DNA of 64,000 nucleotides. It comes from Zygotorulaspora mrakii (taxonomy: Eukaryota; Ascomycota; Saccharomycetes; Saccharomycetales; Saccharomycetaceae). The stretch lies in assembly GCF_013402915.1 (NCBI RefSeq), contig NC_050722.1, positions 930,001-994,000 of the forward strand. Direction: 5' to 3'. The notes beneath the pieces were generated by a model that saw nothing but the letters and a program-made list of their open reading frames with translations, searched no databases and was not told the origin of the DNA. Positions 57,547 to 64,000 of this stretch are shown one piece after another. A program made the translations under genes and the position numbers. The number at the start of each line of letters is the position of its first letter. The first letter of the stretch is position 1.

Positions 57547-59367
57547 TCAAGCATCGTCTTCCTCAGAGCCGGAATCTCCTCCACTGTCCTCTGTCACTAC
57601 GTCCTCGATCAGCACACTTCCTTTAGGCCACAGCTGGTTTACATCTTTGATAGTGACAGTGCTATTTGCAGGGATCTCATGTCTAGGAAATGGTGAAACT
57701 AGTTCGAAATCAAAGTCAACGTAGGTTTGTCCAGTAAATACCTCGGGAACATTGCTTAATTCTTGCTCGATCAGTTTTTTCATCTCTTGCATATCAGAAA
57801 ATTCAGGAATAATATCTTGACTGGTAAAACATTGAACTGACATGTCTTTCGACAGCTCTTTTATTTTGTTCCGTATTTTACTTTTCCATTGTTCACTATC
57901 AAGCTTGGTTTCACTTAAATATAAAAAGCATCCTAACGTAACATAAATTGTGTATAGTGTTGTATTGCTTTTAAAATTTAATATCATCCTCAAACCTTGA
58001 GAGGTTCTTGCTTGTAGGGTTGCAGTATCTTCTTTTGTCCCTGATATCGGCATCTTCTCGTCAAGCAGATTGACACATGCGCGGAGCCAAAACAAATGCT
58101 TTGCTGTTTCTTTCCACTTTCTTTTTCTCTCGAGTTCCAGCTCGTTGTTCTGTTTTGCGACGATCTCCTCATTTTCTTTTCGACGCATTTCATCCTTAAC
58201 TTTCTGCTGTCTTAGGGACTCCTCATAAGCTGCATCCTGTTTGCTTCTAATTTCTCTCGCCATACGTAGTTCATGCTGCTCATTTCTACTAACAAGGAGC
58301 TCTGCATTGTATCTTTCGATTGATAGCTTCAAAGATTTGTAAAATCTTTTTGCAGAGGTCAATCTGAGTCGTGATAAAACTGAGAGTCTTGTAACACCAT
58401 TAATAGAGCCACTTGAGTTCAAAACATTGCCAACAAGAAGGCATTCTGGTGTATATCTCACTTTCAGCTGCTTGGCTACCAACCACGGCTCGAGCTCTTC
58501 GACGCACCCTGCGTATATCACTAAATCCTGGGCATGAGACTTCAACAAAGATAAAACATTTTGTTCTGATATAATCTTGGATAAAAACAGCTGCGAGTTT
58601 TTGTCACGTTCATCTGATTCTAGTAAACTAATATTTCCAATCAAAATCACAAGTAGAAATTTGAACTCTTCTTGGCATTCTTTCAACGCATCGTTGAATG
58701 TCATTTTAGTACAGAGGATGTCTAAAAGGGGACCCATGGCATTTTCATCAGCGATTTGTGGCAGTATTTCTTCCATACGCATGTTATTTCCACTTGGAAG
58801 TGAAGGAACTTTTGAAACCATATTTTCATTCCCAACATTGGATCGAAATCCAAACGTAATTATGCCCCACAATAACGATATTATGCCAATTCCAAGTTTT
58901 CCCAGCACCTTTGGTATAAACATTAGTATTACTAATAAAGGGCTGCTCTCTTGCATTATCTTCCAGGACTCATTTTTTCTTTTATTTAAACCAACAATTG
59001 AATAAGTCTCCAAATAATTTGCAGGTATTGGTTTTACAATGGGTAGAGATGGGACCAGATTCATATCGGAGATCAAAAAAGGTGACAAATCTTGATTCTG
59101 CTCCCCTATAGAAACATTCACATTGGGTGTTGAAGGCCTTTCTGGTATTGCCGGTTGCGAATTTTCTGCCTCCAATGACGCCTTCCAGTCATTGTCGTAA
59201 TAGGAGCTCATTGCTCTTTCCAATTTCCAACCATGATTCTGCAGAAGTCTGATGATCAGCGGTAGGTCAGCATCGGGGAAGGTAGTTATCATCTGAAATT
59301 GGTTCAGCTGGTCCTGTTCCTCGTGAGACAGATTGAACTCCTGTCCTTCATGGATAATCAAAGGCAT
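57547..59367 (-). CDS. UBX2: ER membrane Cdc48 adaptor Ubx2
   Basis: Recruits Cdc48 to ubiquitin ligases in ER-associated degradation and, in S. cerevisiae, to the mitochondrial TOM complex. An N-terminal UBA-like domain (about 12-60, with FPDADLPLIIRLLQNHGWKLE) is followed by a hydrophobic hairpin (about 144-180, LLVILMFIPKVLGKLGIGII). A thioredoxin-like UAS region comes next, then a charged coiled coil (about 370-410) and a C-terminal UBX domain with the Cdc48-contact stretch SPFPRHEI. The length is 606 aa against 584. The acidic end EDSGGDSGSEEDDA is also typical. Confidence 0.94.
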   Translation of the reverse strand: MPLIIHEGQEFNLSHEEQDQLNQFQMITTFPDADLPLIIRLLQNHGWKLERAMSSYYDNDWKASLEAENSQPAIPERPSTPNVNVSIGEQNQDLSPFLISDMNLVPSLPIVKPIPANYLETYSIVGLNKRKNESWKIMQESSPLLVILMFIPKVLGKLGIGIISLLWGIITFGFRSNVGNENMVSKVPSLPSGNNMRMEEILPQIADENAMGPLLDILCTKMTFNDALKECQEEFKFLLVILIGNISLLESDERDKNSQLFLSKIISEQNVLSLLKSHAQDLVIYAGCVEELEPWLVAKQLKVRYTPECLLVGNVLNSSGSINGVTRLSVLSRLRLTSAKRFYKSLKLSIERYNAELLVSRNEQHELRMAREIRSKQDAAYEESLRQQKVKDEMRRKENEEIVAKQNNELELERKRKWKETAKHLFWLRACVNLLDEKMPISGTKEDTATLQARTSQGLRMILNFKSNTTLYTIYVTLGCFLYLSETKLDSEQWKSKIRNKIKELSKDMSVQCFTSQDIIPEFSDMQEMKKLIEQELSNVPEVFTGQTYVDFDFELVSPFPRHEIPANSTVTIKDVNQLWPKGSVLIEDVVTEDSGGDSGSEEDDA

Positions 59368-59659
59368 GTCAAAGCACCTAACTTCAGTTCACTTCGTTAC
59401 AAGATAATAAATTGTACTAAAATTAGCCAACAGCAGCTGCAACTAATATATGAATGCAAGTACTGTAGATTAAATTTTAGTTATATTTTACAAATTACAT
59501 CATTATACTAAACGAAGTTACACGTTAATTCGCTTCTATGATAATAGCGGTATCGATCACATGACACTGTATTGAAAGACAAATGAGAGCATAGAATAAG
59601 GGTAAAAAGCTGCGGAACTGAGGTAATGTTCCACTCATTCAATGAAAAGGTTTCTGATC

Positions 59660-60472
59660 CTATTTCGCTACTACGACGTACCAATTATCCTTTTCATAAC
59701 CTTTATCCAAGACGGTTCCACCCGCGAGCAAACAATCCTCTTCTAATTCGCCCTCGCGGTATAAATGATAATATCTGTATTTAGTATTTTTTTCCTGCGT
59801 ATCTGACTCAATGTTTTGGGGATCGAGCTGTTGCTCTGATCTCTTTCGGTCCTGCTCTTTTTTCCAATTGGCCATGAATTTGGCTCTCTCGTTTGGCGGT
59901 ACGCCCGTTAAATCTGGTTTAATGGCTTTATCACGTTTCCTTTCCTTGAGTGCCATTTTCGTTTTCTTTTCTTGGAGCACCCATGGTACCAAGATATCTT
60001 GTTCCATGCCTTCGTGGTAACCTCTTCTAGAATTGCCTTGTTCCAATGCCCAACAGTATATCAGCGCCTCACCGCCTGCTTTCAATTTACTCAGTATATG
60101 GGCTATCGCAGAAACACGTCTTTCTCTGGTAGACCAATGATGTATCACTGCAATCGAAATCGCAAAATCGAAAGAGTTATCCTTATGTGGAAGATGCATT
60201 CCATCCGCAACCATAACATTGTGGCTTTTATCTATACTATGAGCACACTGAATGAGTCCCGAGGACCGGTCAGAGCCAATAATAAATACATTCGGGTTTA
60301 TTTTCAGATATTTGCCGTTGCCGCATCCCACATCAATACCTATACTTCCCACGCTTCTTTTATTGAGGAAACCTATGACAATCGGCCATGGCTTGTAACG
60401 CGTTTCTGAAAAATGGTCCGCTATTTCGTTGTACACTTTGTGAACGTATTCTTCCTCCTTGATTTCAGCCAT
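59660..60472 (-). CDS. TRM9: tRNA uridine-34 methyltransferase Trm9
   Basis: SAM-dependent methyltransferase that, with Trm112, completes mcm5U and mcm5s2U at the wobble position of tRNA-Arg and tRNA-Glu. Motif I is GIDVGCGNGKYL (45-56). YKPWPIVIGFLN and IAVIHHWSTRERRV are signatures of the Trm9/ALKBH8 group. The C-terminal part contains LVPWVLQEKK and ends ELEEDCLLAGG...YEKDNWYVVVAK, as in the family. The length is 270 aa against 279. Confidence 0.96.
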   Translation of the reverse strand: MAEIKEEEYVHKVYNEIADHFSETRYKPWPIVIGFLNKRSVGSIGIDVGCGNGKYLKINPNVFIIGSDRSSGLIQCAHSIDKSHNVMVADGMHLPHKDNSFDFAISIAVIHHWSTRERRVSAIAHILSKLKAGGEALIYCWALEQGNSRRGYHEGMEQDILVPWVLQEKKTKMALKERKRDKAIKPDLTGVPPNERAKFMANWKKEQDRKRSEQQLDPQNIESDTQEKNTKYRYYHLYREGELEEDCLLAGGTVLDKGYEKDNWYVVVAK

Positions 60473-61034
60473 TGTACTCTATGCTATCAAAAGTGGAAAG
60501 TACGCACAAATCACCTTCTTTCGAAGATAGTCTTCTCGTTATCATCCGATCTCGTTTTTTTTCAAGTTTTCGATGCTCATCGCCCTTTCAGATTGATACA
60601 CTATTGGTCCCGGTGAAAGTTGGAGCCTCGCTACGGTCTTGAAAGATGAATTCAAAGAGGTAATACGCATCATATACTTGAGATATGGAGTGCTAAAGGC
60701 AAATGAAAAGATCTATGCGAAGAACCTGGTACGAAACAGTATTCTATTAACTTCACACCATTCGATATCAGTCGTATGAGATGAGACGCACTTTTCCTTT
60801 CAAACCAGCATATTGTGTAAGTTTGACAGGTATAATGAAAAAGACCTTTAAACAATGCAATTCTTAGGAGGTTGCTTAGTTACTATAGGTATTGTAAAAC
60901 TTTGAATCGTGGAATAGCATTCTGCAACTGTGTAAGGCCTATCACGGGTTGTTGTTGTTGTTATTTTTTCGACAAAATCTCTGCCTGTGTGTGAAGGACC
61001 GGGAACTTCAGAGATCAGTTGGAAATCTAGTAAA
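60473..61034. other. Divergent intergenic region TRM9-GPI17
   Basis: 562 bp between divergent genes. Reverse frames of 61 and 120 codons at 60670-61210 are not protein-like, and the second overlaps the GPI17 5' end. A GTTGTTGTTGTT run lies near 60949-60960. No factor site was recognised. Confidence 0.4.
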
Positions 61035-62594
61035 ATGCCAATCTGCAATAATAACTTACGACTACTCGTAGGGTTGTGCTTTGTGGGGCTGTACCTACTG
61101 GTAGGTGTCCCATTATGGTATAATCTGACTGCTGTGTACAGGGCGCCGTTGCCAGTGGAGTATATTCGCTCGCTACACGAACAAAAATTCCATGATGTGC
61201 ATATGGTCATTCCTGTCTATATCAAGTCAATTGTGTATCGCTTTCCTGATGTGCACGAGGCAGTGCAGGTACAGGTCAATCATTTGCTGAACTCTCGATA
61301 CCAATTTGTTCCATGGTCGTTACAAGTCTTGCCGCATTCGGAGATGAAAGGGCCTGAGAGTGAGAATCATGTTATATCCTTGGTGCTGGACGACTTCGTT
61401 GGTTATTCGATATCATATAGCTCGAAGGAGACTACTGTGTTTTTTGACGATCGATCGGTGATCAGTAACGATGTACCGTTTTTTGTTGCACAAACCATCA
61501 TTGAGCATACCTTTACATTGGAGCTCGAACAGTTGTCCTCAGACTTTAGCAGGAAACACGAAACTACAGCGATTTCCTACAATCCGAATATTCATCTGAG
61601 TGTGTCTCTATTGACGGGCGACGGCTATCCTATATCATGGGAAATTGATAGTGCATTAAAGGAATATTTCACTCCATTGCGTAAACTTCTGTCGCCGCTA
61701 GTGAACTTTACTGTAGATACCGGAATTACGTACTACAATGATTTGAATCTACATATTCTAAATGAATCTCAGAGTGTAACTGAACAAGACATATCGCATG
61801 CTATTGATCTGTCAGAACTGTCGTCAATGAATTACTTTGAAGAGCCAGTATCTCTGAATCTTGCTATCATCTTCCCAAGTGAATTGACAGCACCTAGTGG
61901 TCTACAATTTATCAATAACAACTCAACTCCCGAGGACTATGGCAATAATTGGAAAAGTTATGTGGTCCCTCAGTGGGGTGTCTTTGTTATCAATAAGTAT
62001 CCACTTCAAAGGGACTCAAAGTTAACGGGAAGCTTTTTGGTACCCATAATGTATCAATTTGCCAATGACCTTTTCCAGTTGTTGGGGCTGGCCAAAAATT
62101 CCGGCGACATAACACATCCTGGTGTTACCATAGATTCCTTTAAGAGGTGGACAACATTACGAAATATAAACAAGGCTGAAGAGACGTTGTGGTCATTGGT
62201 AAAGTTGGCAAACTCTTTTGAACAAATGTCTATTCCGCATGAAGTGCTGACGAATACAACGGCGGCACTAGATTTAAGGTTGGATATCATAGATTTATTG
62301 AATGATCCAAAAAAGGGTGGTGACCTTCTCTGGAATCAGGCATTAGCTTTAAGTAATCAACTAGTGAAATTATCAGAGACCGCCTTCTTTCACAGTGAGA
62401 TGGTCCAACAGAATTTTTTTCCTCAGGAGCATAAAATTGCTGTTTATTTACCGCTATTAGGACCTTCTAGTGTAGTCATTTTCTTTGGCTTCATCAAACT
62501 GATGAAAGAGAGAAACCAAAACGCAAAAGCTGAGAATGAGAAAGAGGATAAGGATAGTCAAAAAAGTGAACCAAGTAATAGTACTGAGAAATGA
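61035..62594 (+). CDS. GPI17: GPI transamidase subunit Gpi17 (PIG-S)
   Basis: Subunit of the ER transamidase that attaches GPI anchors to proteins. An N-terminal transmembrane helix spans about 8-30 (LVGLCFVGLYLLVGVPLWYNL). A large luminal domain follows, with FPDVHEAVQVQVNHLLNSRY and VPQWGVFVINKYPL. A second helix lies near the C-terminus (about 470-490, LPLLGPSSVVIFFGFIKLM) before a charged tail. The ATG at 61035 gives 519 aa (S. cerevisiae 534); the frame extends upstream to a GTG, which is not a start. Confidence 0.96.
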   Translation: MPICNNNLRLLVGLCFVGLYLLVGVPLWYNLTAVYRAPLPVEYIRSLHEQKFHDVHMVIPVYIKSIVYRFPDVHEAVQVQVNHLLNSRYQFVPWSLQVLPHSEMKGPESENHVISLVLDDFVGYSISYSSKETTVFFDDRSVISNDVPFFVAQTIIEHTFTLELEQLSSDFSRKHETTAISYNPNIHLSVSLLTGDGYPISWEIDSALKEYFTPLRKLLSPLVNFTVDTGITYYNDLNLHILNESQSVTEQDISHAIDLSELSSMNYFEEPVSLNLAIIFPSELTAPSGLQFINNNSTPEDYGNNWKSYVVPQWGVFVINKYPLQRDSKLTGSFLVPIMYQFANDLFQLLGLAKNSGDITHPGVTIDSFKRWTTLRNINKAEETLWSLVKLANSFEQMSIPHEVLTNTTAALDLRLDIIDLLNDPKKGGDLLWNQALALSNQLVKLSETAFFHSEMVQQNFFPQEHKIAVYLPLLGPSSVVIFFGFIKLMKERNQNAKAENEKEDKDSQKSEPSNSTEK

Positions 62595-62855
62595 ACCTCG
62601 AATTGAGCATATGCAATTACTAGATAAATGCTTTATACAGTATTTTTTGTCGATATTTAATATCTTAGATTTTGTCTTTTTCTTGTTTTGTAATCTCATC
62701 CTCAAAAAATGAGAGTATCAAGAGAGATGTATAATTAATATTGCATTCTCAGATGAAAGCACCATTACTGAATAGCGGTAGAGATTTGACCAACGTGCGA
62801 GTCACTTGTGTATATTTTTTAAGGCATTTGTCTTTCGAAAGGACGTTTAGGCAAT

Positions 62856-63902
62856 ATGGCTGACCCAGAAGGACCTTTGGATATCATTCCAAGGACAAAT
62901 TACTCGCCTTTACTTACAATGGCCAACTACAACTCTATCAAACAAATGATAGATCAGGTCCTGAATGAAGATCAGGAATATGTTTCCTGGAAACTAAAAA
63001 GCTTGCGAACTGGTGGAACGATGAACTCTCACATGGAAGATCTTAGTGGAAACGCTCAAAGCAACGATCCAAGTAACTCTGAGCACCTTGTGTATCAAGC
63101 CCAAAACAAACGCCGGCATCCAAATAGAATATCTAAATCGAGACCTGATAGAATTAATGAAGTGCCCAAGACTTCGCGATTTCCGAGAGACTTTTATTTA
63201 GAGAGCATTGAAAAGATCCCACTTCCAAGAGAATTGGATCAAGACGAGAAATTCAAGCTTTTGGTTACCAATCTAGATGACGAACAAACCAACAGATTTG
63301 AAGTTTTCCATCGAACTTCACTAAATAAAACGCAGGTTAAAAAGTTAGCAGGGCTTGTCATAAACCAAAGCGTGACAGAAAATATCAGAGTCTTTTTGCA
63401 AGCTATTGGTAAAATGTATGCATGTGAAATGATAGAGTTGGCATTAGATGTTAGACAAAAATGGTTCGTCAGTCTAATGATGGTTGAGTTTGATCGCCGT
63501 AAGGTGGTCGGCAAAAAGCTAAAAAAGTATTTAAAGAAGCTGACACTTTCAGTAGAACCTGAAAATAAGGTAGATGAAGATTGTGAAGACAGCGTAAATG
63601 AGAGTGAGTGTGATTCCTATTTTGATGATGATGAGGCTGAAATGAAAAGGATTCGTAAGGGAAACGTTCTGCTGGGCGGTAAGGTAAATACACCAGAAGG
63701 ACGATTGGGCCTCATTGAGCACTATAATGAATTGGTAAAAGAATTTAATCGGATAGATGTCAGTGTGGAAAAGTACGCCAACAGTCCTGTACTGCCTGAA
63801 CATATCAGAGAAGCTTGGAGATTATATCAATTACAAAGTGATAAACTGCCATCGTCAAAGTGGAGATCTCAGGGTGAAGGAAACGGTCAAATGTTCAGAT
63901 GA
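62856..63902 (+). CDS. TAF11: TFIID subunit Taf11
   Basis: TBP-associated factor of TFIID pairing with Taf13. A poorly conserved, hydrophilic N-terminal half is followed by the TAFII28 histone-fold domain (about 150-310): FEVFHRTSLNKTQVKKLAGLVI, then VFLQAIGKMYACEMIELALDV, an acidic insert (about 236-268) typical of the yeast protein, and IREAWRLYQL at the end of the fold. The length is 348 aa against 346. It is YML015C and is the last gene in the window; 98 bp without a gene remain. Confidence 0.95.
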   Translation: MADPEGPLDIIPRTNYSPLLTMANYNSIKQMIDQVLNEDQEYVSWKLKSLRTGGTMNSHMEDLSGNAQSNDPSNSEHLVYQAQNKRRHPNRISKSRPDRINEVPKTSRFPRDFYLESIEKIPLPRELDQDEKFKLLVTNLDDEQTNRFEVFHRTSLNKTQVKKLAGLVINQSVTENIRVFLQAIGKMYACEMIELALDVRQKWFVSLMMVEFDRRKVVGKKLKKYLKKLTLSVEPENKVDEDCEDSVNESECDSYFDDDEAEMKRIRKGNVLLGGKVNTPEGRLGLIEHYNELVKEFNRIDVSVEKYANSPVLPEHIREAWRLYQLQSDKLPSSKWRSQGEGNGQMFR

Positions 63903-64000
63903 GTAGGCATTTACCATGATGCTTTTAATAGTACGTAATGCGTTTGCATTATTTTTAATTCTTCTACTTCATCCAAAAATTGGAGACTTTTTAGCCTCGA

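Overview
This window is nuclear DNA of a budding yeast (Saccharomycetaceae) whose lineage did not pass through, or split off before, the whole-genome duplication (WGD). Almost every gene is recognisable by its protein sequence, and their order interleaves two S. cerevisiae regions: the YDR411-YDR434 stretch of chromosome IV, and its sister segments YEL050-YEL054 (chromosome V) and YML006-YML015 (chromosome XIII). Genes kept as duplicates in S. cerevisiae (RPL12A/B, YAP1/CAD1) are present once. Leucine is encoded by CTG at conserved sites (for example in ERG6), so the standard code applies. The genus cannot be fixed by eye; the Zygosaccharomyces/Torulaspora group is a reasonable guess.

Layout. 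1-16 kb: DFM1 (ER Cdc48 recruitment), RRP17 (rRNA processing), ERD1 (Golgi retention), RML2 (mitochondrial ribosome), a YDR415C-type M28 peptidase, VMA8 (V-ATPase), SYF1 (splicing), AFG1 (mitochondrial AAA ATPase), MAK10 (NatC), RPL12. 16-29 kb: RAD30 (DNA polymerase eta), a tRNA-Ser(AGA), the large repeat-bearing mucin HKR1, and ARO80 (aromatic amino acid regulator). 29-41 kb: GIS4 and SIP1 tail to tail (both linked to Snf1 in S. cerevisiae), YAP1 and ERG6 head to head, and a GIT1-type glycerophosphoinositol transporter that interrupts the expected order. 41-64 kb: DYN2 (two introns and a 23-nt exon), SNX41, RPN9, BNA7, TIF35, MRPL39, SPT5, RAD33, ERV25, CYM1, NPL3, UBX2, TRM9, GPI17 and TAF11.

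Genes are about 1.5 kb apart on both strands, often convergent with a few bases between stop codons (2 nt for RRP17/ERD1) or divergent from shared promoters. Recognisable regulatory sites include PAC/RRPE pairs (RRP17, TIF35), a Rap1 site (RPL12), PACE/Rpn4 sites (RPN9, NPL3/CYM1), Pho4-like motifs (GIT1) and several Reb1 sites. Several intergenic regions are GC-rich islands (60-68% by hand count against about 40% background) whose GC content grades into the flanking genes, most strikingly YAP1-ERG6. No transposon, CRISPR, viral or clearly foreign block was found. Start codons were checked against the DNA; only ATG starts are used.
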